DNA of 64,000 nucleotides from CAWJTV01 sp963845695 (GCA_963845695.1 CAWJTQ010000018.1:88797-152796), one strand, 5' to 3'. Counted from the stretch's first letter, positions 36,455-46,979 are shown. Numbers and translations: made by a program. The notes: generated by a model not told the origin, from the sequence alone.

Positions 36455-38917
36455 ATGAACGTTGAAGGTTCATCCCTCCTCCATCCTGCCCTCCTTTTCG
36501 AGCACGAACCACGCATGCGACCCGAATCGCCAGCCATGTGTTCGGATCTTCAACCAACAATCTGGGCAAGACGCCGCTGCGGGATCGCCGGCCTTGCCCT
36601 GTTCGTCCTCGCCGGGAGCCTGGTCTCAGCTTCCGCTCCTGGGGGAACGCGCGATCCGGTCGATTTCCGACGCGACATCCTGCCGATCCTTTCGGACAAC
36701 TGTTTCCGTTGTCACGGTCCCGACTCGAAGTCGCGCAAGGCCGACCTGCGGCTGGATGTCAAAGAGAGTGCTTTGCGGAAGACTGACGCAGTGATCCTGC
36801 CGGGCAAGAGCGGCGAGAGCGAGCTGATCCATCGGATCACCAGCAACGATCCCGACGAGGTCATGCCGCCCCGGAAGTCGAGGAAGACTCTCACTCCCCA
36901 ACAGATCGAGCTCCTCAAGACGTGGATCGAGCAGGGCGCGTCCTGGAACCAGCACTGGGCATTCGAACCGCCCCATCGGAAAAATCCACCCTCGGTCCAG
37001 GACCGAAGCTGGCCGAAGAATCCGATCGATGCGTTCGTCCTCGCCCGGCTCGAGGCCGAAAAGCTGGCTCCCTCCACGGAGGCGGAGCGCACCACCCTCA
37101 TTCGCCGCGCTTCCCTGGACCTGACCGGGCTGCCACCATCACCGGCGGAGGTCGACGCCTTCTTGTCCGACCGCTCACCCGATGCCTACGAACGGCTCGT
37201 CGACCGCCTGCTGGCCTCGCCGGATTACGGCGAACGGATGGCGATGGACTGGCTGGATGGAGCCCGCTACGCCGACACCAACGGCTATCAGAACGACTTC
37301 GCCCGGACCATGTGGCCCTGGCGCGACTGGGTCATCGCCGCGTTCAATGCGAACCAGCCATTTGATCAGTTCACGATCGACCAGATCGCGGGCGACCTCC
37401 GGCCAGGGGCCAGTCTGGCCCAGCGAATCGCAACCGGCTTCAATCGCAACAACCGGACGGTTACCGAGGCCGGCTCGATCGACGAGGAATGGCGGGTGGA
37501 GAACAACGTGGATCGAGTCGAGACGACCTCGATGGTCTTCCTCGGCCTCACGATGGGTTGCGCCCGATGTCACGACCATAAGTTCGATCCAATCTCGCAG
37601 GCCGAGTTCTACCAGTTCGTCGGGTATTTCAACAGTGTCAAGGAGCAAGGCGTCTACACGGAAACAAGGGGCAACGTGCCTCCGTTGGTGGTACTGCCGA
37701 GGCCGGAGGATACAGACCATCTGCGCGAGTTCGACCTCGCGATCGCCGTTGCCAAGGCCCACGGCACTCAGGAACATGCCGAGAAGCTCAGGAAGTCCAA
37801 GGCGGAGTATGAGAAGAGCATACCCTCAGTGATGGTGATGGAGGACATGGCGACACCTCGTCCAACCTACGTGCTGAAGAGGGGCCAGTATGACCAGCCC
37901 GACAAGACCCGCAAGGTCGAGCCTGGCTCTCCCGCATGCCTGCCGTCGCTGCCTCCGGGGACACCTCGAAATCGTCTGGGACTGGCGCGCTGGTTGGTGT
38001 CGCCCGAGAACCCGCTGACGGCCCGTGTCGCCGTCAACCGGATCTGGCAGCACCACTTCGGCCAGGGATTGGTGAAAACGGCCGAGAACTTCGGCATCCA
38101 GGGCGAGCCGCCTTCTCATCCCGAGTTGCTGGATTGGCTGGCGAGCGAGCTGATCCGCACGGGGTGGAACATCAAGGCGATGCATCGGCTGATTATGACG
38201 AGCGCGACCTATCGTCAGGTGTCGCGCGTACCCCATGCTCTCCTGGCACACGACCCGGAGAACCGCCTGCTGGCTCGCGGGCCGCGCTTCCGCCTCTCGG
38301 CCGAAGTGGTCCGCGACAATGCCCTGGCGATCGCCGGACTGTTGACGACCCGGCTCGGAGGTCCGTCCATTAAGCCGTATCAACCCGCCGGTCTCTGGGA
38401 GGAACTGGCCGGCGGCGCCGGTGAGGGGCCTTATATCCAGGACAAGGGGCCTGACCTCTACCGCCGAAGCCTGTACGTGTACCGCAAGCGGACCGTGCCG
38501 CATCCCGTCCTCGCCACGTTCGACGCACCCAGCCGCGAGACGTGCCAGGTGAAGCGTTCCCGTACGAATACCCCGCTCCAGGCCCTCGAGTTGCTCAATG
38601 ACGTGGCCTACGTCGAGGCCGCGCGGGGACTGGCCCAGCTCATGATGGCCGAGGGAGGATGCACGGTCGATGACCGGATCGCCTTCGCGGTTCGGAGAGC
38701 GACCTCCCGAATGCCGACGCCCGCCGAGCTGGCTGTCTTGAGCCGCGGATTTGAGCGCTACCGCGCTGGATACCGCTCGGACCAGCAAGCCGCGCTTCAA
38801 CTGATTCACCACGGCGACAGCCCCTTGGATCCGAGGATCGATGTGGTCGAGCTTGCTGCGTACACCGCGACTGCCAGCGTCATCCTCAATCTGGACGAAA
38901 CGATCACACAGGAGTAG
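36455..38917 (+). CDS. Planctomycete cytochrome c / DUF1549 / DUF1553 protein
   Basis: An exported protein of 820 aa or less; a later Met (MRPESPAM or MCSDLQPT) may be the true start, since the hydrophobic segment IAGLALFVLAGSLVSASA follows about 45 residues in. Domains in order: PSCyt1 with haem site NCFRCHGPDSK, PSCyt2/DUF1549 (PIDAFVLARLEAEKLAPS, LTGLPPSPAEVDAF and a second CxxCH in MGCARCHDHKFDP), then PSD1/DUF1553 (RLGLARWLVSPENPLTARVA, VNRIWQHHFGQGLV). Intact. The usual LamG-like insert between the DUFs seems to be absent, which explains the shorter length. It is paired with a DUF1501 gene, as almost always in planctomycetes. Thought to act in export or catabolism of complex polymers; biochemical role unproven. 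Confidence 0.92.
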   Translation: MNVEGSSLLHPALLFEHEPRMRPESPAMCSDLQPTIWARRRCGIAGLALFVLAGSLVSASAPGGTRDPVDFRRDILPILSDNCFRCHGPDSKSRKADLRLDVKESALRKTDAVILPGKSGESELIHRITSNDPDEVMPPRKSRKTLTPQQIELLKTWIEQGASWNQHWAFEPPHRKNPPSVQDRSWPKNPIDAFVLARLEAEKLAPSTEAERTTLIRRASLDLTGLPPSPAEVDAFLSDRSPDAYERLVDRLLASPDYGERMAMDWLDGARYADTNGYQNDFARTMWPWRDWVIAAFNANQPFDQFTIDQIAGDLRPGASLAQRIATGFNRNNRTVTEAGSIDEEWRVENNVDRVETTSMVFLGLTMGCARCHDHKFDPISQAEFYQFVGYFNSVKEQGVYTETRGNVPPLVVLPRPEDTDHLREFDLAIAVAKAHGTQEHAEKLRKSKAEYEKSIPSVMVMEDMATPRPTYVLKRGQYDQPDKTRKVEPGSPACLPSLPPGTPRNRLGLARWLVSPENPLTARVAVNRIWQHHFGQGLVKTAENFGIQGEPPSHPELLDWLASELIRTGWNIKAMHRLIMTSATYRQVSRVPHALLAHDPENRLLARGPRFRLSAEVVRDNALAIAGLLTTRLGGPSIKPYQPAGLWEELAGGAGEGPYIQDKGPDLYRRSLYVYRKRTVPHPVLATFDAPSRETCQVKRSRTNTPLQALELLNDVAYVEAARGLAQLMMAEGGCTVDDRIAFAVRRATSRMPTPAELAVLSRGFERYRAGYRSDQQAALQLIHHGDSPLDPRIDVVELAAYTATASVILNLDETITQE

Positions 38918-38979
38918 GGTGCTCTGTGAGCACCAAATGCTGACGTCGGGAATTGAGAGATCGGTGCTCACAGAGCACC
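38918..38979. repeat. Twin self-complementary hairpins between DUF1553 and DUF1501 genes
   Basis: Directly after the TAG stop lies GGTGCTCTGTGAGCACC (38918-38934), a 7-bp stem with a 3-base loop. GGTGCTCACAGAGCACC (38963-38979) is another such hairpin and the exact reverse complement of the first. A partial third copy (GGTGCTCAGAGAGCA) is at 39015-39029. They can form two small hairpins or one long 17-bp stem, so they may alter transcript stability or read-through into the DUF1501 gene. Confidence 0.7.
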
Positions 38980-39060
38980 CTGCAATGGAACGAAACTATG
39001 ACACGGGGATAATTGGGTGCTCAGAGAGCAATGAACGCTTTGGTATCGCGAGGCCTACCG

Positions 39061-40527
39061 ATGAACGAACTGAAGATCGCACAACACATGAATCGCCGGC
39101 TCTTCCTGACGCGATCGGGGATCGGACTGGGCGCGGTGGCTCTTGGCTCTTTACTCGACGGCGACGGCGTTCGTGCCCGGGCCGATGTTCCGACGGCTGC
39201 ACCAATGCCGGTAACCGGCGGTCTACCGGGTCTACCGCACTTTGCTCCCAAGGCCAAGCGAGTCATTTATCTGTTCCAGTCCGGGGCGCCGTCGCAACTG
39301 GACCTGTTTGACAGCAAGCCGGCGATCCGTGAACGTCGGGGCATCGAGCTGCCCGCCTCGGTCCGAATGGGCCAGCGGATCACGACGATGACGTCGGGTC
39401 AGAAGAACTTTCCCGTGGCACCATCGATCTTCCGGTTTGCCCAACATGGTCAGAGCAGCGCGTGGCTCAGTGAGCTCCTTCCCCACACCGCGGAGATCGT
39501 GGACGACATCACGATCATCCGCTCGATGCAGACCGAGGCAATCAACCACGACCCGGCGATCACGTTCGTTCAGACGGGCTCACAGCTCGCCGGACGGCCG
39601 AGCATGGGCTCGTGGGTCGCCTATGGTCTTGGAAGCATGAACCAGGACTTGCCGGCCTTCGTCGTTCTGCTCTCCCGTGGCCGGACCGACCAACCACTCT
39701 ACGACCGCCTGTGGGGCAGTGGCTTTCTGCCGACGCGTTATCAAGGTGTGAAACTCCGCGGCGGCAAGGAGCCGGTGCTCTACCTCGCCAACCCGGCTGG
39801 CTGCTCCCAGAAGACCCGGCGCCAGATGCTCGACGACATCGGCGCGCTCGACGACCTCCATCACGCTGAAACCGGCGACCCCGAGATACTCACTCGAGTT
39901 TCACAGTACGAGTTGGGTTATCGGATGCAGCAATCGGTGCCCGAGCTGACCGATCTCTCACGCGAGCCAAAATCGATCACAGACATGTATGGTCCCGACG
40001 TCAACAAACCCGGCAGCTATGCCGCGAACTGCCTGCTCGCCCGTCGCCTGGCCGAGCGTGGCGTCCGCTTCATCCAGCTTTATCACATGGGTTGGGACCA
40101 GCACGGCGACCTGCCCAACCAGATTCGCGCCCAGTGCCACGACACCGATCAGCCATCCGCAGCCCTCATCAAGGATTTGAAGCAGCGCGGCTTGCTCGAC
40201 GACACGTTGGTCATCTGGGGCGGTGAGTTTGGCCGCACGATCTACTCGCAAGGCACGCTGACCGCCACGAATTACGGCCGCGACCATCACCCGCGTTGCT
40301 TCACCATCTGGCTGGCCGGGGGCGGTATCAAAACGGGCCTCGTTCACGGCGAGACCGACGACTTTTCCTACAACATCGTCAAGGACCCGGTCGAAGTCTA
40401 TGACCTCAATGCCACCATCCTCCACCTGCTGGGCATCGAGCACACCAAACTTACTTATCGGTTCCAGGGGCGGGACTTCCGCCTCACGGACGTGCACGGC
40501 AAGGTCATCAAGTCGATTCTTGCTTGA
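39061..40527 (+). CDS. Tat-exported DUF1501 protein
   Basis: 488 aa from ATG 39061 (MNELKIAQHMNRRLFLTRSG), a clear twin-arginine signal followed by IGLGAVALGSLL. DUF1501 belongs to the alkaline phosphatase/sulfatase-like superfamily. Typical blocks are AKRVIYLFQSGAPSQLDLFD, ITIIRSMQTEAINHDPA, GVRFIQLYHMGWDQHGDLPN, WGGEFGRTIYSQG, GRDHHPRCFTIWLAGGGIKTG and YDLNATILHLLGIEH. It is complete and undisturbed, and partners the DUF1549/1553 gene upstream. Exact chemistry of the family is unknown. Confidence 0.93.
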   Translation: MNELKIAQHMNRRLFLTRSGIGLGAVALGSLLDGDGVRARADVPTAAPMPVTGGLPGLPHFAPKAKRVIYLFQSGAPSQLDLFDSKPAIRERRGIELPASVRMGQRITTMTSGQKNFPVAPSIFRFAQHGQSSAWLSELLPHTAEIVDDITIIRSMQTEAINHDPAITFVQTGSQLAGRPSMGSWVAYGLGSMNQDLPAFVVLLSRGRTDQPLYDRLWGSGFLPTRYQGVKLRGGKEPVLYLANPAGCSQKTRRQMLDDIGALDDLHHAETGDPEILTRVSQYELGYRMQQSVPELTDLSREPKSITDMYGPDVNKPGSYAANCLLARRLAERGVRFIQLYHMGWDQHGDLPNQIRAQCHDTDQPSAALIKDLKQRGLLDDTLVIWGGEFGRTIYSQGTLTATNYGRDHHPRCFTIWLAGGGIKTGLVHGETDDFSYNIVKDPVEVYDLNATILHLLGIEHTKLTYRFQGRDFRLTDVHGKVIKSILA

Positions 40528-40540
40528 AAGCCAGATATCA

Positions 40541-43500
40541 TTATCCTAACGTCACTTCAACTCGAGCCAGCTCGTGCGGAGTCAGATCCACATGCACCGC
40601 GTCGCCTTCCACGGAGAGATCGATAATGGTCTCGCCCAAGAAGTTGACCTGCCTCGCCCAGGTCGGGTTGCGGAACAGTCTCAATCGGCAACGCCCCGAC
40701 CGACCGGCGGTCTCGAGAAGGTGGAAGATCAGGCCCCAGCCGCGGTCACCGGCGTTCTCGGTGAACTCAACCCGCGAGATGGCCACGTTCTTATGATCGA
40801 GCTGGGCCAGCCAGCCGGTGACGCCCAGGGCAGGGGGGCCATCTGCGGTAGGAACCACGACTGCCGGTGTGATCAAGTCCTGCGCGGCGTGAAATGGATA
40901 TTCCAGATCGAGCACGACTCCGAGCGTGAATGAGCGGCAGGACTCGGCCCCGGCGACGAGCAGAGTGTCAAGCATGTTGGCACGGTGCTTTCGATGATAG
41001 GGGAGTCCGCCGAAGAGGATCGCCGTTCGCTGGGTCCGAGTCGAGATATCCAGTGCGTCCGGAGTCTCGGGCCGCTCGACCTCCGTGAGCTCGGGCGACC
41101 AGAGCACTGTGCGGCGGAGCATCGAGTTGGCATCCGGCCACGCCCATCGACAGGCCAGGTATACCGACCAAGGATCGGAGCGGGCTGCCTGTTCCAGCCA
41201 GGCCGGGTCGAGGTCCTTCAGAGTGACGTCGATCTCGAGGATCGGCCGCCCCGCCCAGAGGCGATAACGTTGAACGAACGAGGCTAGGCGATTCGCCTGG
41301 CGCGGGTCGATCAGACGGCCGGAGGCAGTCGCCTGCACCAGCGCGGGGCCGCCGTAATCGATGTCGAACCGGTCACAACGCATCTGCGAGTTGACGGGCT
41401 TGCCCGCGGCGTCGACCAACCCGGCGATCGCCAGTTGCTGCCCCAATCTCGGGGACGCCTCGCCCACGGACGCAATGCTTCGGAGACCGCCGGTCGTGGC
41501 ATCGACCTCGACTTCCATCGACTCGTTGCGGAGTTGCCGGCCTCGTGCCGACAATCCGCTCGCAGTCGCGGGTTGGCGCCCCGATTCGGTTTCGGCCGGG
41601 ACCCATGCGAAGCCGAACGCGGGGAGATCGACCACCGCATAGACACCTTCGTCCGTGAGCTGCGCCGATCGGAGCGGTCCTTCGGGACGGAGGTCAAGGG
41701 CCGCGTCCGGTAGGACGACCGCGGCGCGCCGGGGCACACCCAGCGGGTTCAGCACCAGATAGCCGCGCCGCTTCCCACCGCCAGCCGAGCCGGCTCCGAC
41801 GATGAGGCGAGTCAAGGTCTCCGCCCAGGCGGGAACGGCCCGGTCCAGCGCATTAGCGGCTTCTTCCGGGCGCTGGCCTTCGATCCCATCTTCCATCTCT
41901 TCGAGGAGGGGGATGTCTCCTGCGATGTCACGACCGGCGAGGGAGCCGGCGGTCGCCGAGGCGAGTGCGCGGGCCAGTCCTTGGATGGTCCTGGCAGACT
42001 CCAAACGCGCGCGCGCAATCGATGGTGGCGAGCCAGCCGCGAGACCGGCTCGCTCTCCCGCTTCGCGACGGCCTGGGCCAGGTAGGGTGTCGCATAGGCG
42101 TCCGGGTCCGGGCGGAACGCCTCGTAGGGGCGGTCCGTCAGGTGGAAGAAGTCGTTGAGAGTGGTCCAACGCCCCAGGACCGGAGAGTAGGTTGCCACCC
42201 TGCGGAGGTCCTCATACCAGGACGCCACCAGGCCTGGCCAGTGGACGACGGGAACCGCGGCGACGTGATCGTCCCGCATCGTTGCGCCGATCCGCCAGGG
42301 GAGCAGCCATCCCGACGACGGACGATCGGCAGCCAGCGGCGGACGCATCAGGCTCTCCAGGCTACTCCCTTCCGGGCCCTCCCAGAGCCGCTTCGTTTCC
42401 GGTCGAACGGGGAACCGCCCCGCATCGAAGGACAGGTGCATCGCATAACGAATCCCGAACCGCTTGGCGATTTGCGGTAGCTGGACGTAGAGCCCGAACC
42501 GGCGTCGGGCAAACGTCTCGACGTTTCGCTCGTCCAGGTGGGTGCGATAGACCCTGGCCCCGTGCTCGAACTGCCAGTGAATGGATTCCAGGGGCAACAA
42601 GGCATCCTCAGATTCGGAGTAGGTCCCTCCTGCCACATCGGCCCAGCCGTCGTTGATCGCCTGGCGGAGTGCGGTCAGACCGTCGGGGTCGGCGACCGCC
42701 TGGTTCTCGATCGCCTGGGCCGGTGCGATGAACGTGATGGCGACCGCCGTCGCCAGCGGACCGCCGAAAACTCCGGCAGGCAAAGCGGGATCCACCAGGC
42801 AGAGGTCGAGCAAGTAGGCGTCGACCGGATAGAACCGCTCCCGTGCCTGGGTCAAGACCTCGAACGCGGCACGAAGTCGATTCACCGCCGCCGGGGAATC
42901 GCCTTGTTGCCATGCGTAGGCCCCAGCCGACAATTCGCGCCAGAGGCTTTCTCGGTCCAGGTTATCGGAATGCCCCATCGCGACCGTCAGCTCCCGAAGC
43001 ATCCAGTAGACCGTGCCCAGCGCCAGATAATCGCGAGCCGCCGCTTTCACGGGCTCGTTCTCGCCAGATTCAGCGGCCACCTCGATCCCCATCCGCGACT
43101 GGAGCCGCCCGATCAAATCGGTGCGATCCGTGCCCGAGTCGAGCAGCGCCGCCCCGGCGTCCTCGACTTGCGTTCGATATCCGGAGGGGAGCCGGTCGCC
43201 GGCACCATCGGCGATGATGCGAACCTCCCGAGCAGTCGGAGGCGTCGGAGACTCGATGGGTTCGATCCGGGGCAGCTCCCTGGCTCGTGCGAGCAACGAG
43301 GGATGCCAGATCGCCGAGACGGTGCACCAGACCGCTCGGGCCAGGTCGTCTTGGACGTCGCTCGGTGGTTCGATCCCTTCGTAAGCGATCAGCGCAACCA
43401 GCACCCAACCGTCTGTCGGCGCGACGGACTCGCTCGCCGATGGGACGTTCGACCACTTCCTCGTTCGCGGCTGGGGAAGGATCGGGCGGCGTCATCAGCT

Positions 43501-43549
43501 CCGAAAGGTCGGATGGCGATTCCTCAGGTTCGAGAGAGGGCATGCTCAT
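40541..43549 (-). CDS. GH38-like (alpha-mannosidase-type) large protein (frameshifted)
   Basis: The start is ATG 43549 or 43543, four or more bases after the yceH stop, giving about 1000 aa. The N-terminal two thirds resemble a GH38/57 beta/alpha barrel, with DAYLLDLCLVDPALPAGVFG, INDGWADVAGGTYSESEDAL and RFGIRYAMHLSFDAGRFPV. The C-terminal third is the beta-sandwich region of GH38 (GYLVLNPLGVPRRAAVVLP, EVEVDATTGGLRSIASVGEA). Frame breaks near 43440 (extra G) and 42028 (missing G) divide it. The canonical GH38 zinc-site motifs are not obvious, so the enzyme may be divergent or inactive. Probably cytoplasmic: no signal peptide seen. Confidence 0.6.
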
Positions 43550-43553
43550 GCGA

Positions 43554-44302
43554 TCAAGCTCCGAGCGCGGACTTCAGGTCGCGGACTTCGGCGGCAAGGG
43601 TTTCCAGGGAACCCCGAAGTTGCTGGACTTCGGCACGGAGGCGCGGCGATCTCGGTCACCCAGCTCGGCGCGGCCGCCGTTGCCGCCAGCTCGACCCGTG
43701 CCGGCGTGAGCCGCGAGGGGGACTCGTCCTCCGCGGCGACCCGGCCGGCGAACGCTTGGCGCACTCGTTCCAGTTCCTCTGGTGGATAGAGTCCGTGAGC
43801 AACGAACACCCCGCGCTTCTGGCCGGGAGGCGAGAGGTACTGCACCAAGCTCGCGCGAGGCCAGTGCTTCCAGGATCGCCTGGAGGGCTGGCAGGTCCGC
43901 GAGTGGCTCCATCCGGCTGGCCCGCGCCCGGAGGTCTCCCTCGGTCTGAGGGCCCCTCAGCAGCAGCTCGGCCAGTACGGCGAGCTCGACCTTACTCACC
44001 TTCAGCCATTCGTAGAGCGTATACTTCCACCGCGCGACCCGGCCGCTCCCTTCCACCAGGATCACGGCCCCTTTCTTCCGCAGGCTGTGCAGCGTGTCTT
44101 CGACGTCATCCTGATCGTAATTCGTGATCGGGTCACGGTTGGTCTTCTGGTTACACGCCGTGACGATCGCCGCCAAGGTCATCGGATAGTTTTCCGGTGT
44201 CGTCTTGGCCTTCTCAATCATCACCCCCAGAACACGCCGTTCGCGCGGCGCCAGCGGAACCCAGGATGGGCCGGTGGACGACACATTCTCACTCTCGCTC
44301 AT
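43554..44302 (-). CDS. YceH/DUF480-family protein (frameshifted)
   Basis: The start is ATG 44302 (MSESENVSSTGPSWVPLAPR). The DUF480 tandem winged-helix signature is strong: RVLGVMIEKAKTTPENYPMT, LAAIVTACNQKTNRDPITNY and VEDTLHSLRKKGAVILVEGS, then WLKVSKVELAVLAELLLRGP. The C-terminal coiled coil (LRAEVQQLRGSLETLAAEVR) is intact one frame over. Two extra bases, near 43850 and 43655, break it. Function of the family is not established. It precedes the GH38-like gene by a few bases, so the two are likely cotranscribed. Confidence 0.85.
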
Positions 44303-44410
44303 CTTTGTATGATCCCTCAAACAGAATCCATCGGGGACCTCGATGACTCAACGCGGACGCCGGAGCTGTCCGAACTCCGGAATCCGCAATCGGTCTCGCC
44401 GGACGACGCG

Positions 44411-44929
44411 CTAAGGAAGCTCCAACCTCAGGGTCTCGGTGACGCGATTGGTGAAGTTGGCAATCCCGACGGTCATCGCCAGCTCGACGATCTGGCGATC
44501 GTTGAGGACTTGCTTCAATCGACCAAAGAGGACGTCGTCCACGTTGATGTGCCGGGTCACCTGCTCGGCGTATCGCATCACATCGCGCTGGAGCTCGTCG
44601 TAGGCGTCGCTGGATTCGAACTCGGCGGTTTCGGTGACCTGCCGGTCGTTGAGCCCGGCCTTCTTGCCGATAGCCCGGTGATGGTGCAGACAGTAGTCGC
44701 AGTCGTTGAGCTCAGAGGTCTTGATGTAAGCCAGCTCCCGGAGTTTGCCTTCGAGCTGGGTCTTGGGGAGGGTGGCATTCAGTGCGAGGAACGCCTCGAG
44801 CATCTCCGGGTTGTGGGCCATGGCCCGGAAGACATTGGGGACGGCACCGATCTTCTTTTCCATGCCTTCGAAAACGGGCTTGATCTTCTCAGCAGCATCC
44901 TGGTCCGAGACGTAACTGACGAGTGCCAT
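44411..44929 (-). CDS. Carboxymuconolactone decarboxylase/AhpD-family peroxidase-related protein
   Basis: 172 aa from ATG 44929 (MALVSYVSDQDAAEKIKPVF). An all-alpha AhpD-like fold with the redox CxxC and general-base His in NDCDYCLHHHRAIGKKAGL; also IGAVPNVFRAMAHNPEML and the C-terminal ELAMTVGIANFTNRVTETL. Proteins of this group are usually thiol-dependent peroxidases or reductants, though the physiological partner is unknown here. The frame is open 25 codons upstream but conservation begins at this Met. Confidence 0.9.
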   Translation of the reverse strand: MALVSYVSDQDAAEKIKPVFEGMEKKIGAVPNVFRAMAHNPEMLEAFLALNATLPKTQLEGKLRELAYIKTSELNDCDYCLHHHRAIGKKAGLNDRQVTETAEFESSDAYDELQRDVMRYAEQVTRHINVDDVLFGRLKQVLNDRQIVELAMTVGIANFTNRVTETLRLELP

Positions 44930-45913
44930 GACGTTTTCTCCCGGTCGGCTCCGAGGTTCCGTCGGGATTGCCCCTGCACGTGGAGGCATCGATCCTTGGT
45001 CCATGGAGCCGGAATACTGGGATCATGGTAGCCACCGCGGCGCGACGGCTTCAAGGTCTCACCTGGGTGTGAGAGAGGAACGCAGAAGCGAGTCCACGGC
45101 GACCAGCATCCCGCGATCCAGGATGAAAGTGACGACGTGATCGGGAGTCCTTCTCGACACTGGCGGGAGGAGCGGCCATCGCGTAGACTCTCGGTGCGTT
45201 CACGTCCCACAAGGCTTCGCGCACTACGGATCGGCTCAAAGAATGGCACTCGGTGGCAACAATTTGCGACTGGCCGTCGCCACAATCACCGGCCCCGAAA
45301 CGACTTCAGAGAAACCCACGAAACGGGTCGGAACAGCCTGGGTGAGGGCGTGACAAACCCTGCCGATCCGGTCGGATCGTCTGTGAGCACGGGAAGCCAG
45401 AATCATGCCCAGCCAGTCCGCTTGGATCGCGATTTGATCGCATCGTGTTCGGGTCCATTTCAGGTTTGGTATCCGCCGTCCGGCCCCTCTATTATCAGGA
45501 TGCCTCAGCTTTGCAAAAAAGGTTAATGCACCTATCGCAAATTCGGGACAAACGTCTCCCGAACTCTCAACCAGATTGGCAGATAAAAAAAAGAAAAAAA
45601 AGATGCGAGTAACTCAGAGCACCTGTTGCCTTCAAATTCCGCCGAGCCCCATTGGGAATCTGGAATCTTGAGTCAGAATCCCCCAAGATGCGCGGACGTC
45701 GCGGGGATCCGATGGAGGAAGTCTGTGGTCGTGGAATGGGTTTCAGAGCTGAGGCCCACCACCCTGCTTGATCGTTACGCAACTGCCGGTCGGACGATTC
45801 CGACGGCTACGGGCCGGAGAACTCGCCGGGTCTCGCCGTTCATCGTCCGACTGTGAATTTCTTCACCAACCTTGAGGAGTCATGCAGGATTTCGAAGTGC
45901 GCGAATTCGAACG
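44930..45913. other. Long intergenic region
   Basis: Nearly 1 kb without a credible gene. Small frames (for example 45137-45526 plus) have poor composition for protein. It contains an A-rich purine tract (45588-45603) unusual for this GC-rich DNA. It leads into a decayed sulfatase, so part of it may be relic sequence. Confidence 0.45.
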
Positions 45914-46979
45914 ATGTGGTTCGTGGCCGCTGGTGCCCTGCTGGGCTACCTGTCGGCTTCCGACAAATTGAACCCATTCCAGAGCGCCTATGCGACGTCG
46001 CGGCCCACAGACGGGTCGGACCGACTCGAGGCCGTAACGCCGGGAGACCACACCAGACAGCCGTGTTGCTCGGGCGAGTTGAACACAGCGACACTCCTGG
46101 CCCTGGCGACGCCGCCGACTGCCACGACGGCTTCCGCGGCTCAGGGCTCGGGCAAGAAGCCGAACATTCTGGTGATCTGGGGCGACGATATCGGCGTCCA
46201 TAATATCAGTGCCTACAGTCACGGGATCATGGGCTATCGCACACCCAACATCGACCGGATTGCCAGGGAAGGCGCCCTATTTACCGACGCGTACGGAAAT
46301 CGTGCACGGCGGGCCGCGCGGCGTTCATCCTGGGTCAGCATCCCTTCCGGACGGGGTTGTTGACGAGCGGCATGCCGAGCTCGACCCACGGGATCCCGGA
46401 CTGGACACCGACGATCGCCGACATCCTCAAGGCCCAGGGTTACATGACCGCCCAGCTCGGCATAAACCACCTCGGCGACCAGGATAAACATTACTTCAGC
46501 CAGGGGGCGAGCTGAACGCCGTCCGCTGGAAGGACTGGAAGGTCCACTTTGCCACCCTGGACGGGAACATCGCCACGGGGACTCGCAGCGTACCGGGCTG
46601 GCCGCTCATCGTCCACCTGCGTGCCGACCCCTACGAGCGGGCGCCCCGCGAGTCGGGTATGTCCATTCGCTGGTATGGGGACCTCCTCTGGCTGTTTGTA
46701 CCGGTCCAGCAGAAGATCAAGGATTTCTTCGCCGACTTCGAGCAGTACCCGTACCAGGCCGGCAGCGGCCGGAATGCGGCCGGGGTCAACTACAACACGC
46801 TCCGCGACTCCGAGACGCTCAAACGGCTCCAGCAACTGGAGAACTTCACGCCGCCTTGCCCGGAACTGAGCGCAGAGCGTCGAGCGGATAATCGGAGGGG
46901 CTGCCCCACCGGATGTCCGGAGCAGCCCCATCTGACCGATCATCGACATGCCAGGTTTTTCAGAAATATATTAATATGA
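45914..46979 (+). pseudogene. Decayed arylsulfatase
   Basis: ATG 45914 opens MWFVAAGALLGYLSASDKLN, the usual membrane-anchor start of planctomycete arylsulfatases, followed by KKPNILVIWGDDIGVHNISA and YRTPNIDRIAREGALFTDAY. The formylglycine site SCTAGRAAFILGQHPFRTG is encoded one frame over (break near 46300). After GINHLGDQDKHYF (near 46490) the sequence jumps to the C-terminal part (AVRWKDWKVHFATLDG), so roughly the central half of a normal sulfatase of 550 or more residues is missing and a stop follows the junction. The 3' end also degenerates. The large internal deletion cannot be a sequencing slip, so this is a true pseudogene or a collapsed assembly. Confidence 0.8.
46897..46929. terminator. 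Nested hairpin after the sulfatase relic
   Basis: GGGGCTGC (46897-46904) pairs with GCAGCCCC (46922-46929), enclosing a second small stem CCGGA/TCCGG. It is terminator-like in position and strength but has no T run. It lies in what would be the sulfatase 3' end. Confidence 0.4.

Noticed and set aside
38918..39029. Possible CRISPR-like array
   Set aside because: Only two full 17-base units in opposite sense, each a hairpin, with no regular spacers and no cas genes.
42538..44127. 529-codon plus-strand frame opposite the GH38-like and yceH genes
   Set aside because: Arg/Pro/Gly-rich with no motif; yceH motifs on the minus strand are unmistakable.
45137..45526. 129-codon plus-strand ORF in the long intergenic region
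   Set aside because: Ser/Arg/Pro-rich, no motif, no ribosome site; likely chance.
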